This document shows positions 1 through 10,467 of a stretch of DNA of 64,000 nucleotides, in pieces. The stretch is from NCBI GenBank assembly GCA_010909725.1, contig JAACMV010000003.1, forward strand, positions 372,001 to 436,000, in the 5' to 3' direction. The position numbers and the translations under genes were made by a program. The notes beneath the pieces are model-generated. The model had not been told where the DNA came from. It made no database searches and worked only from the letters and a program-made list of their open reading frames with translations. Positions within the stretch are counted from its first letter, which is position 1. The number at the start of each line of letters is the position of its first letter. The stretch comes from Picochlorum sp. 'celeri' (Eukaryota > Chlorophyta > Trebouxiophyceae).

Positions 1-489
1 GGATGCCTGATGCGCCAGGATATGGGCCACTGCCTGCTTCATCACTCTCAGATCACAGAGAAATCCACAACATCCTATCAACCAATTACATACACAGAGG
101 CCCTACAACCATGGATTGAGGCATTCCCAAGGGACCAAATCCATGTTATCCAATACGAAGCGCTCACAAGCGAGAAACATGGAGAATCAGAACTGAAACG
201 TGTGAAGAACTTCATTGGTGTGGATGTCAATGAACACATGCAAGGGCTTGGCCTTCAAAATGCTCGGCGCTTCAGGATCAATCCCGAAGGATGGACCCTC
301 AAAAGAAGTGAGTACGAAGAGCTCCTTGACATCGTCAGACCAGACACAGACTCACTTCTGGAACTCTTGTATGACAATGATTTGATAGATGACACCACGG
401 ACTGGAAGGAGATTTGGGAAGAGATCTGGACCTCCAATTTGGATACCTGCAAAAATGAGAAAAATCGGTGCAATATCATGCTCTCGTGA
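1..489 (+). CDS. Sulfotransferase, 3' part only (ST1)
   Basis: The window opens inside this gene, in frame from base 1; the 5' part, including the PAPS-binding motifs, lies outside. The visible 162 residues align with the C-terminal third of the three complete sulfotransferases downstream: a Gly-Cys-Leu start, the P-W-I-x-x-(F/W)-P stretch, an acidic 'QYE-LT' strand, the basic NARRF-I-PEGW segment, and an ending with two cysteines followed by Leu-Ser-stop. Family members transfer sulfate from PAPS to sugar hydroxyls in the Golgi lumen. The stop lies about 110 nt before the inferred DUF3605 start. Substrate is unknown. Confidence 0.85.
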   Translation, partial: GCLMRQDMGHCLLHHSQITEKSTTSYQPITYTEALQPWIEAFPRDQIHVIQYEALTSEKHGESELKRVKNFIGVDVNEHMQGLGLQNARRFRINPEGWTLKRSEYEELLDIVRPDTDSLLELLYDNDLIDDTTDWKEIWEEIWTSNLDTCKNEKNRCNIMLS

Positions 490-600
490 AAACGATTTTG
501 ATTTAGTAGAATAGATTTTAATGATAAATTGGAATTTTTTTATTTCTTTAGAGGATGAATACGTTCAAAATAGCGTTGTTCCATTGACCGTTGCAACGAC

Positions 601-1456
601 ATGTCACAACCCCGGTTGGGTACGACAGGATGCTTTCTCGACCAAGATATACTGGATAAAACCAACCTTGCATACTTTTACAGGCATTTGTGAGACACCG
701 TTTACCTGGTCTCGCCTACAGGATGTGATTCAAGATGGTTCTTTGGAGGCTCTCAGCACTCTTGGGAGGACACCTGAGGTTTGGAGAGAATACCGCGACT
801 TTAAAAGCTCATACATACTACAACATTATGCTTCTACGGTGGATTATCTCATGATACAGATTTTTCAATGCCCGTGCACGACAAACAATGGTATGCATTG
901 ATTTTTTCCTTCTTGACATGGCAGGCATGTGAGGAGTGGCATATTCATTCTTTCCTATCGCTGCAGAGGGGAAAAAAGTTCATATCAAACCAGACGATTT
1001 TGAATCGAATCATAAGATCATCTGGAGGAAGAATGTACGTTACATTGGGGCAGCAATGCGGATTGCTGTTCTTTCATTGATGCATCCACAACAATGGGTC
1101 ATACAACAATGTGACTGAAACTGAGCTTGAACAACACATGGTGTGCAGGATTTCCCGTACAGTGTAGAGTCTGGGATTGAGCATTACATTCTCTGGGCAA
1201 ACGTTCCTCTTGCAGAGAAGGATGTTGAGAGACATGTGCAGCAACAGTTTCCCAACAACACAAAGGACAGTTTGCTGTGGTTTGTCAATCCCATGGAGCT
1301 TCAATCAGTGCCAGAGGTGCGTTTGTTGTTTTCTGTGCTCTAGGTATATATATGCGAGTAGTACACTGACGTGTTTCATCATCATCATGACAGTTATGGC
1401 ATGCCCACATCATGGCCAACATGGACAACAATGCACGTGTTTTGGATGGAGTCTGA
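601..1456 (+). CDS. DUF3605 family protein, five exons
   Basis: Inferred exons are 601-619, 684-890, 934-1034, 1149-1316 and 1394-1456, giving 185 aa. Introns are 64, 43, 114 and 77 nt, with GTACG, GTATG, GTACG and GTGCG donors and AG acceptors. Hallmarks of DUF3605, named in fungi after an N-acetylglucosamine-induced protein, are an N-terminal TW-x-x-L...LGR-(T/S)-P segment, Y-x-ST-x-DYL, then NDFPY-x-V-x-x-G-I-x-H-x-x-x-W, and a C-terminal FVNP...SVPE...HAHI segment that only reads through once the last intron is removed. Biochemical function is unknown. An alternative start at 521 would avoid the first intron but adds an N-terminus unlike the family. Sitting inside a sulfotransferase array, a sugar-related role is possible but unproven. 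Confidence 0.72.
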
Positions 1457-1575
1457 AAAGGACTGTGGCAGCAATGTATTTATTTAGTGACTATTTATAT
1501 AATTGTAGTACATGTAATTCGCATCTGATCTTGAAGATCTAGAACGCAGGGCAGAACTCCTCGTCCTGTCTACCC

Positions 1576-2979
1576 ATGGGAGTTGGGCGCAGATACAGGC
1601 AACCCGCAAGGTGTGTATCCCTATCTGAATGAAAAGATTGAAACTTTATGATAACCTATTGTTGCTTCTATGATCCGATAGTCGGTCTTTGTCGAATATC
1701 GTCTCTGCAGTGTTGGGGGCCGTTGTAACGATATTGATCTTCTACATAGCAAACCTGCCCAGTATTCATGATGAGGCCCACGATTTTCATAATACCAGGT
1801 ATGTATTTATCTCACAGATTCGAGTAGAGCCTCTGTAGCGACGACTGATGCTTGCTTTCATGCCCTTGCAGTGATTTTCCAACTGACACAACACCCTCTA
1901 TTTCTGATCATACTGTGACCAGCACGCGTTCACCAGCTGAACAAGTAGAAGGAGGAGATATAGATGGTATTCCTGCAGAATTATATAGGCCTCCAGGACC
2001 ACCAAATCCTAGAGCATCGAGCAAATTTTTAGACAAGATACCCACGTGTGATTCCCTAGAGTGCCTCAAGGAGGCTCACGAGTTACCACGCGGTGTTGCT
2101 AAATTCAACCACCCGCATTTCATTATCATAGGTTTTCAAAAGGCGGCAACCACATCATTATACTCTTATTTAGCGAGGCACAATGAGACGCTTGCCTCTT
2201 CCATCAAGGAGCCTGAATTCTTTGTCAATGGATGCAAATCTCGCATTCCAGAGGGATGTTCGAAGAATGCGACAGTCAAATATATTCACTATACTCTGAG
2301 ATCCTGGATATATTTAGATTGGAATGGGACAAAGGGTAGCTTTGAGGGCAGCACGCATATTGTGAGAGCAGGGGAAGAGCTGGCACCTAGATTGCTACAC
2401 ATGATGCCTTGGGTCAAGTTGATCGTATCATTGAGGGAGCCGATTTCACGGGCAGCATCCATGTTGATCCATAATGAAGATAGAAATAATATGGGATGTC
2501 TGGCGAGGTTTAATGACATGGGCAAGTGTCTTTTGAAGAGTTCACAATTGAAAGATCCCAAAGATGGTGGACCAGATTCCTATCACGAGGCATTGGAGCC
2601 ATGGATTTACACGTGGCCATCGACCCAGTTATTCGTTGTTCAGTACGAAGAATTGACAGATGAAGCGGACGGAGAACAGGAGCTTTTACGAGTAAAGCAG
2701 TACCTGGGCCTGGATCCAACATGGCCCAAGAATGGGGGACTTGAAATGAGGAATGCCCGTCGATTTAAGATCAAGCCAGAGGGATGGAGTATTTCTAGGC
2801 AGGACTATGAAACATTGGTAGACATTGCAAGGGAGGATATGAGAAAAACCTTGGATGTATTGGCAATCAAGTCATTGGTACAGCATAGAAAGTCTTGGGA
2901 GAGAAGATGGGAGAGCATATGGCAAAGCAACCTGGACTCGTGCGATGATTCTGGAATGTGTAATATGGTGTTATCATAG
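1576..2979 (+). CDS. Type II membrane sulfotransferase (ST2)
   Basis: Inferred exons 1576-1610, 1682-1798 and 1872-2979 give 419 aa. The first two exons encode a short basic tail (Arg-rich, about 14 residues) and one hydrophobic signal anchor (about residues 16-36), so the catalytic domain should face the Golgi lumen. The 5'-phosphosulfate loop is G-F-Q-K-A-A-T-T-S-L, and the 3'-phosphate motif is S-L-R-E-P-I-S-R-A-A-S, both typical of the Sulfotransfer_1 family that uses PAPS. Paired cysteines flank the domain: a C-x4-C before it, a C-x9-C-type pair after the PAPS loop, and one pair at the C-terminus ending Leu-Ser. The acceptor is probably a polysaccharide but cannot be read from the sequence. 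Confidence 0.88.
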
Positions 2980-3240
2980 TCAATGTAAAGTAACAATACA
3001 TTCGATCATCAACCCCCGCACTGATTCGAACATATCTGCCCTGGTTGACAGGTCCAAGAGAGACTTGCCACATCATCATATGAACCATCCAAGAGAATTG
3101 TCCTAGAATTTGCATCCCCACAAGTTATCCAATGCTCAGAAGCGAAATTCTCGCCATTCGTAAACTATTTGCAGTCTTCCAGCTGAGTTACTCGTCTAGT
3201 CTTCGCTGCTACTATTTGCTTGTAGAACAACAGGATCAAC

Positions 3241-3501
3241 ATGAAGTTGTTTGCCGTCATCTGTGCTATGCTCATGATTGCATCAGCAGCATATGCCAAG
3301 GGCTTGGGAGACAAGGAGTTTTGCTATGCCAAGTCCGTTGAGTACATCTGCGACACCATCAATGTGCTCGATGCATGCAGGGAAGCCTGCCCAGGTATCA
3401 CTGACTGCGAATTGATCGTGGCAGTACCAAGAAGCAAGTGCAAGGCCTTTGCCTGGAAGCCAGGACCACAGTTCGAATGCGACCCAGCCTGCGGAAAGTA
3501 A
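3241..3501 (+). CDS. Small secreted eight-cysteine protein
   Basis: An 86-aa intronless gene. Residues 1-19 form a clear signal peptide (Met-Lys-Leu then a hydrophobic run ending Ala-Tyr-Ala). The mature part holds eight cysteines in about 67 residues, which suggests four disulfides and an extracellular location. I do not recognise the family; no toxin, cystatin, kazal or defensin spacing matches convincingly. It lies between two sulfotransferases on the same strand, with short flanks (about 260 nt each side). Confidence 0.7.
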   Translation: MKLFAVICAMLMIASAAYAKGLGDKEFCYAKSVEYICDTINVLDACREACPGITDCELIVAVPRSKCKAFAWKPGPQFECDPACGK

Positions 3502-3770
3502 ACCCGTGCCTTGTCGCTCACAAACAGAAAGAATCTGATTCACATGAGTGCGTATCAATCTGTGAACATGCAGGAGATTCTTCACCATTCCAGATGTCCT
3601 TGTTCAATGCTGACCATGATTGAATACTCCATTGACAGATCCGTGTAATCTTACCCATCTTTCACTTTTAATTTACTATAAATCTAGTATATGGGAAGAA
3701 TTCAGCATAGAAATACCCCATTTATGCTTGTTTCCTGCTTCTGAGCAGCGGTTGCAGATTTAGTTTTACC

Positions 3771-5421
3771 ATGGTTGTCCCGAATCCTCTCAAGACGGGA
3801 TTCCAGAGGCCTACGCCGTACGTATATGACATCAATAATATAAATATTGCATAGTTTTGAGCTCAATGGACTCGTGTGTGCAGTTGGGCAATCATTTTGG
3901 GAATTGCGTTCGTTGGCGTTGTGTTGTTAAGCCCTTTGATTATGACGATGGATAGAACAGAGATTAAGGAGACAATTATAGAGTCAAAAGGGTATGGTTT
4001 TGATGATATAGATGGCCCACCACTTTCAAACCCGTCGCTGTTTTTGCTATAGAGACGCCTCTTCTCTCTCTGTGTGTACATACCTGACACTGTTTCTGTT
4101 CTTGTTGTTCAGGACTGCCCTGTCCTACTTGAATGCTTGGAGTGGTGGCAGTAAAGATGATGAAGATGTGAATGGGATGGAGATTGGTGATGATACGGTT
4201 GATTATGATGACTATGATGATGTGGAGAAGGTCCGTCAGGCACCCCCTTCTCCTAGGAAGATGGCGGTGGATGCAGAGGCTGTTGCGGAGAAATACTTTA
4301 TGAAATCTCCTCCTCCTCCTCCTTCATCTTCTTCTTCTTCACAAGAAGAAGTAAAAAAGGATGAGGGGAAGAAGGTAGAAGCAGGAGATGGAAAGAAAAA
4401 GTCGAAAACCTTTTTGCAAGCCTTGGCAGTGTGCAAGGATATGGTGTGTGTCCGGGAGGCTCATCTGCTGCCTCGTGAGGAAGGTGTCACGTATAATTTC
4501 CCTCATTTTCTTATTATAGGATTCCAGAAGGCGGCTACAACCTCTCTGCATGTGTACGTATGGCGTATGTTCTCGCGTGTTCTTCTGATGCTGACACCCT
4601 ATATCTGTCTCTGCAGGCATTTGGGGAAACATGATGATGCTCTGAGGCCTGCGAACAAGGAGCCCGAGTTTTTCACGAATGATTGCAAGAATAATCCTCC
4701 TGAAGGTTGTAAGAAGGATGCCAGTGAAAAGTACATTACAGAAACCTTGCGACTGGATGATTTCATAGAATCCAAGGGTTCAAAGGCCACCTATGAGTCT
4801 AGCACACATGTTGTTCGTCGGGCTGAGAAGATGGCACCGGCGCTATACAAACTTATTCCATGGACAAAGATTATTATATCACTTCGTGAACCAATCTCTA
4901 GAGCCGCTTCAATGCTGATTCATATGAAGGATGTGTATAATGAAGGGTGTTTGGCAGAGAAGGACCTTGGCTATTGCCTTCATGCCAGGTCCCAGATCCG
5001 TGGATTACATGATGGTACTAATACATATTATGATGCTTTGAGTGAATGGTTTAAACATTGGCCAGCAGAGCAGATTCATATTGTTCAGTATGAGGAGCTC
5101 ACGAACCCAGACACAGAGGACTCTACAATCTGGGATGTGAAGGAGTTTATTGGACTGGATCCCAATTTGCCCAAGGCTGGGTTGACCGTGATTAATGATA
5201 GACGATTTAGGATCCAACCTGATGGGTGGCCTATGGCAAAAAAGCAGTATGAGAAGGTCATCAATCTGGTAAAGCCGGATGTGGAGGCGACATTAGATTT
5301 GATGGAACGTCATGGAAAGGTCAAGGATAGAAAGAAATGGATGGAGCGATGGGAGTCTGTGTGGGCCAAAAATTTGGAGACATGTGATACAAATGACAAG
5401 TGTACCATCAATCTTTCATAG
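3771..5421 (+). CDS. Type II membrane sulfotransferase (ST3)
   Basis: Inferred exons 3771-3817, 3884-3991, 4113-4553 and 4617-5421 give 466 aa. A basic 16-residue tail precedes a transmembrane anchor (about residues 17-36), followed by a long low-complexity lumenal stem (acidic DDY stretch, Pro run, Ser run, Lys/Glu) before the catalytic domain. The PAPS loop G-F-Q-K-A-A-T-T-S-L and the S-L-R-E-P-I-S-R-A-A-S motif are intact. The last intron (63 nt) has no stop and a length divisible by three, so unspliced RNA would insert 21 residues immediately after the PAPS loop; family alignment (S-L-x-x-H-L pattern) argues that it is spliced. The C-terminus has the paired cysteines and Leu-Ser ending of its neighbours. 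Confidence 0.86.
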
Positions 5422-5619
5422 ACTGGATCGGTTCTGTAATAATGAATACATCAGTCATTCTCCATGGAATGCCCGGCCAACTGGTAGCCACTTCGACATT
5501 GCTGTTGCTGCAACGACTTTGTCATATGTGTTCGCCGTGTTGTCTCTGCTGCGGCGTAAAGATTTTATCTTTTTTTATTATATTGTATTATATTCATCTA
5601 CTATAATGGACACATAGTG

Positions 5620-7231
5620 ATGATGCGTTCGCCGAAAACAAAGCAGAGTGCAAGGTGCGTTTTGCTGTTTCCAAGACTCCTCAGAATCTCGGGGGAATGA
5701 ATGGCGTGTTATTGAGGTTGGGATGAATAACTATGTACTATGTCATGTAGATGGCTTAAGATGGCTGGATTTGCGGGTGCGGTGTGCGTGGCCCTGGTCC
5801 TCGTGTTCAGGTACGGTTGGCGTGGTTGGAGGAATGCTTTTCTCGTGGTGCTCATGTGTGGCTCTTGTTGTCTTATACAGTAATGTGGGGGAATATTCTG
5901 ATCAGGAGGCAGCTGGGTATCCCGGTATCGCGATGAGGACTATGAAAGGTCTCTCTGACGTTTTAACGTCCTTTACAAGACCAGAATCGTCTCTGCGTAG
6001 TGCTTCGGATATAGTAAAGCCAGAGGATTCCTTCAGCCTGAAGAATCAGGAATCGATCATCAGTGATGCCCAGAAACGAGTGAGATCTGCGGCCAACAGT
6101 GATAAAACGATTGAAACTATATCTCGTGCAGCAGATGAGGAAAGTGAGGAACGGGAGGCTGCTCTTGCAGCGATGATGGGAATCAACCACGGGTCGGAAG
6201 ATACAAGTGCTGCTCCAATAGATAAGACAGCTGTTCGAGCGCGGCGATCTTTGGACAGGGTTGAAGCTGTACGAGGCTGTCACACACTGCAGTGCTTGAG
6301 AGTGGCTCATGAAAAGCCTGCTGGGAAAGCAACCTTCAACTTTCCGCATTTCATGATTGTCGGATTTCAGAAATCTGCCACAACATCTCTTCATTATCAT
6401 CTTGTCCGACATCCTAGTATAGCGAGACCTTGGGCGAAAGAGCCAGAGTTCTTTTCGGAGACATGTGGGTATGATATTGACCAATGTGATCCTGAGGATC
6501 TGAGGGACTACATCCAGAGAATTTTGAGGGTCAATAGATATGCCGCATATGATGGTCAGTTAGCTAATTATGAAGCTAGTACTCATTACTCCAGGGCGGG
6601 GCACAGATTGGCACCCATGATGGCACGAGAAATGCCTTGGTTGAAAGTCATCCTGTTGCTTAGAGAACCCATCTCTAGGGCTGCGTCCATGCTTGTTCAC
6701 ATCCTGGACAAAAATATGATGATAAAAAATCTCGGGCCAGGAGGATGTCTGAAACATAGAAACATGGATTTGGGAGAATGCCTGTTGAGAACTTCTCAGA
6801 TATCGGGACAGAGGAGTTTCCCAACAAACTACTCCACACCATTAGAGGCGTGGCTCACGGCATTCCCGAAAGGGCAAGTGTATGTTGGACAATACGAAGC
6901 CCTCATTGATGATAAGACGCAGAAGGAAGAATTGAGGAAAATCAAGAAATTTATCGGCATTGATCCAAACCTTCCCACTGGAGGTGATGCAGAGTTTATG
7001 TCTCGAAATTCTAGAAAAGGAAGCATAAACCCAGAGGGGTGGCCTATGAAAAGGGATGTATATCAGCATGCAATAGATATTGTTTTGGAGGATAGTAAGA
7101 AGGTTGCACGATTGGTTGACAAGTACGGATTCGCGGATGCCAAGACATGGTTGTCACGGTGGGAGGATGTTTGGCAAGCAAATATGGATTCGTGTGATGC
7201 CCAAGGGAATTGCAAAATTCAACTATCATGA
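5620..7231 (+). CDS. Type II membrane sulfotransferase (ST4)
   Basis: Inferred exons 5620-5654, 5751-5810 and 5881-7231 give 481 aa. Exon 1 is 35 nt and ends in '-GCAAG', the same length and ending as exon 1 of ST2, supporting the model and recent common ancestry. A basic tail is followed by a signal anchor (about residues 16-32). A Ser/Asp/Glu-rich stem of some 90 residues leads to the domain with G-F-Q-K-S-A-T-T-S-L and L-R-E-P-I-S-R-A-A-S motifs. The C-terminal cysteine pair and Leu-Ser end are conserved. Downstream the gene converges with the KOB1-like gene (76 nt between stops). Confidence 0.86.
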
Positions 7232-7307
7232 TCTACGATATACTATTCAGCACTTATACATGTTTCATATTCATTGGAAAAACAGAATATACGTATAAAT
7301 AAAATTT

Positions 7308-8870
7308 TTACTCATTCACAGTATTTTTCTTCTTTGCCAGGGCCTGCTTAACTCCTCTGATGAGAAGCTGAGGCTCATACATCCTTCCGAATACCCCTTT
7401 ATGAATCAAATCAAGTACAACATCCTTCTCATTCCAGACGAGACGCTCTTTGAAAAAGTCCATCAGTTCGTCATCATCTTTCAGGGAGGCTTCAAGGAAG
7501 GCAATCCGATCAAAATCCAAAATGAAACACTTCTCTGCATCCTGCTTCGTTGGAGCACAATCACACCTATCTCTTCTCGACTTCAAGTCGCTAAACTTAT
7601 TGTATGTATAATGCAATACAGCCGCTTGCTCTGAAGACCATTCCTTTGGCACAGATAGATAATTATGCCATCGGTGAGCACCGTTTGGCCTTAAACCTTC
7701 CTTCACCCTGGCTGCACTCTTACCATTCCCATAGGTTGTAAAATAATTTGGATTTCCTCTTGCAATAACGCCATAGTTTGAAAAGTATTCCTTCTGGTTG
7801 ACATGTGCGTAGCTCTTCTTGAACAAAGTCACCTCCAAAAACGGATCCTCCACATGCTCATGCTCTGCAAGCGACTCATAGTTTGGAAAGATCAACAGAT
7901 CCACCGAATCAGGTACTTCCTGAAGTACCTCAATCAATGAGTAACTCTCAGATCCACTTGGGTATATCAATTCATCAGTATCAATGTGCAAGACCCAATC
8001 TACAGAGTCTTCCTTGGCAAATTGAATCCCCACTACAATACACACACAAGATATACGAATAAGATCACTGCTCCAACGACTAGTCAAAGAAAGGTCACTA
8101 TAATATTAACGCACTTTCCATATTCAAACTCTGTTTGACAAATAACTCATGATTGCAGGGCTTGTTGAAAAACCCAGCCAACCATGTCTCATTCCATGCC
8201 CTACTTGTTGATTGCTTTTGCGTCAACTCTTCATCCCGAGGAATCACCTTTACCCCAGGCTCTTTTGATAACCGCTCTATTGATTCAGGAAGCCCTGCCA
8301 CACCTTCAGCAAATATATAAAACAAAGACACACCAATGGCCCTATGGTATCCCATCCAGAGAATAATCTGATCTGGATGCTCAGATGTAGTCACCATGAA
8401 AGCAATTTTTAGTTTCTTACGCTCTTCTTCTGTTGGATCAAGATTCAAATGTATATCATTTTCAAAGGGCACTGGGATGGGCCTTTGTCTCCTTGATCTT
8501 CTTTCAAACGTATCACCCTTCCTCCCCAAGGACTTCTTCTTTGTGAGCATGGCCTCCAATTTCGGAATACCATCAACCTCGCGCATGAAATCCTTCTCAC
8601 TGCAAACATCGATTCGCAGATTCATCAGTATGGATGTAAAGGCATGCTAACATAGCAAAGGACGTACTTGATTAGACCAGTCTCTGCAAGAAAAGGCACG
8701 CTATCCGAACTTCTCTCACTCATATGCAAGATGAGAGCAAATAATGCTAGCAAAAGAGGTATCAGAATAATAAATTTTACCAACGCCATGTTTTTTGAAC
8801 TTATAGTGCCATTTTGTGATTTTGAGTACGAGTTACCCACTATCACTGGAACTCCAGTCGTCCGAGCCAT
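7308..8870 (-). CDS. KOB1: KOBITO1-like Golgi glycosyltransferase
   Basis: Inferred exons on the minus strand are 8870-8668, 8599-8115 and 8032-7308, giving 470 aa; a second possible start is at 8789, just before the transmembrane segment (Met-Ala-Leu-Val-Lys then Ile/Leu-rich). The body resembles plant KOB1/ELD1/ABI8 over its whole length: R-x-WNETW-L-AGFF-x-KPCN-x-ELFVKQSLNME, then W-x-LH-I-DTDELI (the DxD metal/nucleotide-sugar site), GNPNYF-x-TYGNGKSAAR, RPNGAHRWHNY, and YNKFSDL-x-SRRDRC-x-C. KOB1 mutants in Arabidopsis are defective in cellulose and cell expansion; the exact reaction is unsettled. Next to the sulfotransferases it suggests a locus for making and sulfating a surface polysaccharide. 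Confidence 0.85.
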
Positions 8871-9283
8871 CTCGCAGCTCGATTATATCCGCCACGAACT
8901 CGTTCAATATCCTTGAATAAATATTTATCAATAAAAGACTCAATCTTTGGTCCCTAGCGAGTGTACTGTTCCACAGAAGAGTGCTGCAACGTTTTTCTAG
9001 TACGTTGAAAAGCGCTCGTGACACATTCTGAGGACACTGTGACCAGATCTGATGCTATTCATGTACCATAAACCATTCCATTCTGCAGTAAACGCGCCTA
9101 TGGTCTTGTTTAGGAGCAATGCTCGAGCATATTTTAATGTATGTATTACGGAAGGGACCGGTCCTCAATGCCAATGCCAAATCCATATGCGGACTGTCGT
9201 GTATACCATGTACCTTAATATTTATTATACCATCATTCTTGGTTCGCACAGGCATGGAATAGACGTATTCGGTTTCCATCTCC
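8871..9283. promoter_or_regulatory. Shared upstream region of divergent KOB1-like and OMA1 genes
   Basis: This 413-nt stretch separates two divergent genes and must hold both promoters. It is AT-rich near 8916-8940. I see no convincing exon, RNA gene or repeat in it. Confidence 0.4.
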
Positions 9284-10441
9284 ATGTCTCTGGTACAACA
9301 TTTCAGAAGAAGGAAATTCTTGACAGATATTTGCAAGAAAGCTATTCAATTAGGCCATGAGTATAAAAATAGCAAAGAATTAGTCAAGAAGCGATCGTTT
9401 TTCTCGAGATCCCAGCAAGGACAGACCGGCTCTTCTGTATTGAGACCAAGTCAAAGGCCAAAGACACTGGTGCCTCAGAATCATCATGCGTGGCATGGGT
9501 CGTATTATTATAATAGCTGGGGTCCTCGGAGAAGTGGATATGTTCGTTTTGACTCGGGTGGTAGGGCGCCGCGAGACTGGATCCAGAACAAAAGAAACCA
9601 GAGGATTGTTTTGATTGTTGGTGCTGGGTGTGTCTACATCTATGTCTCTAGTAGACAGGAGATCCCCTACACGCATCGCTATCATTCTATATTAGTGGAT
9701 ATAGATACGGAGAGGATGCTTGGTGAACAAGCATTTCGGCAAATCCTTGCAGAGGCAAAGATGAACAGGTCTCTTTTGCCACCTCATCATATGGCATCAC
9801 AGATGGTGAGGCGGGTGGGCAAGAGAATTGCTGCTGTCGCAAGTGATGACTATGGAGGAGGATATAAAGAACAGATGAAGGGAATACAGTGGGAATTTGC
9901 TGTTATACAGTCGCCGGATGTAAATGCTTTTGTTGTCCCTGGAGGCAAGGTGGTTGTCTTTACTGGTCTATTAAATCTCATTCGATCCGAAGATGAGCTC
10001 GCCGCTGTTTTAGCACACGAAGTGGCTCACATTGTAGCACGCCATGCTGCTGAACGAATGACGCAGGGGTCAGTGATTGAATTCATTAGGATGGTTGCCT
10101 ACCTTGGGTTTGGCATTCCATTGTTCAGTGGACCATTGCAGGCATTGTTCTTTTTGCCAAACTCGCGCCAAGCTGAAACAGAAGCAGATACCATTGGAGT
10201 GCAACTAGCCGCTCGTGCTTGTTATGACGCGAGCGCTGCAGCAACAGTATTTGAAAAGCTTGGCAGGGAGGAGAAAAAGTCTGGCATGTCTTCCATCCCC
10301 GCATTTCTTAGAACACACCCTGTCACTGAGGAGCGAGTCAGGAATATCAAAGCCATGGTGCCGAAAACATCATTGCTTGCGGAAGAGAGTGGATGCAACG
10401 ACATGCAGAGTTTTGCAGACTATGCTAAACGCATCTTTTAA
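9284..10441 (+). CDS. OMA1: Mitochondrial inner-membrane metallopeptidase OMA1
   Basis: An intronless 385-aa M48 peptidase. The first 60-100 residues are basic and Ser/Gln-rich, as in a mitochondrial presequence, followed by one membrane segment (about residues 106-122). The zinc site is the HEVAH motif, preceded by the characteristic N-A-F-V-V-P-G-G-K and F-T-G-L-L strands, and the third ligand is the Glu in E-T-E-A-D about 50 residues later. OMA1 cleaves inner-membrane proteins during mitochondrial stress. The gene converges with the DnaJ gene; stops are 26 nt apart. Confidence 0.88.
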   Translation: MSLVQHFRRRKFLTDICKKAIQLGHEYKNSKELVKKRSFFSRSQQGQTGSSVLRPSQRPKTLVPQNHHAWHGSYYYNSWGPRRSGYVRFDSGGRAPRDWIQNKRNQRIVLIVGAGCVYIYVSSRQEIPYTHRYHSILVDIDTERMLGEQAFRQILAEAKMNRSLLPPHHMASQMVRRVGKRIAAVASDDYGGGYKEQMKGIQWEFAVIQSPDVNAFVVPGGKVVVFTGLLNLIRSEDELAAVLAHEVAHIVARHAAERMTQGSVIEFIRMVAYLGFGIPLFSGPLQALFFLPNSRQAETEADTIGVQLAARACYDASAAATVFEKLGREEKKSGMSSIPAFLRTHPVTEERVRNIKAMVPKTSLLAEESGCNDMQSFADYAKRIF

Positions 10442-10467
10442 AGAAAAATCTAAAAAAATTCAAATCC

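Noticed and set aside
521..620. Start at 521 for the DUF3605 gene without a first intron
   Set aside because: It adds about 50 N-terminal residues unlike the family, while ATG at 601 with a GTACG-TTTTACAG intron gives a family-like start.
4309..4345. CCT/TCT triplet run as a repeat element
   Set aside because: It encodes the Pro and Ser runs of the ST3 stem; a coding low-complexity stretch rather than a separate element.
5648..5880. Continuous N-terminal frame for ST4
   Set aside because: It lacks an anchor and basic tail; the spliced model gives both and mirrors ST2.
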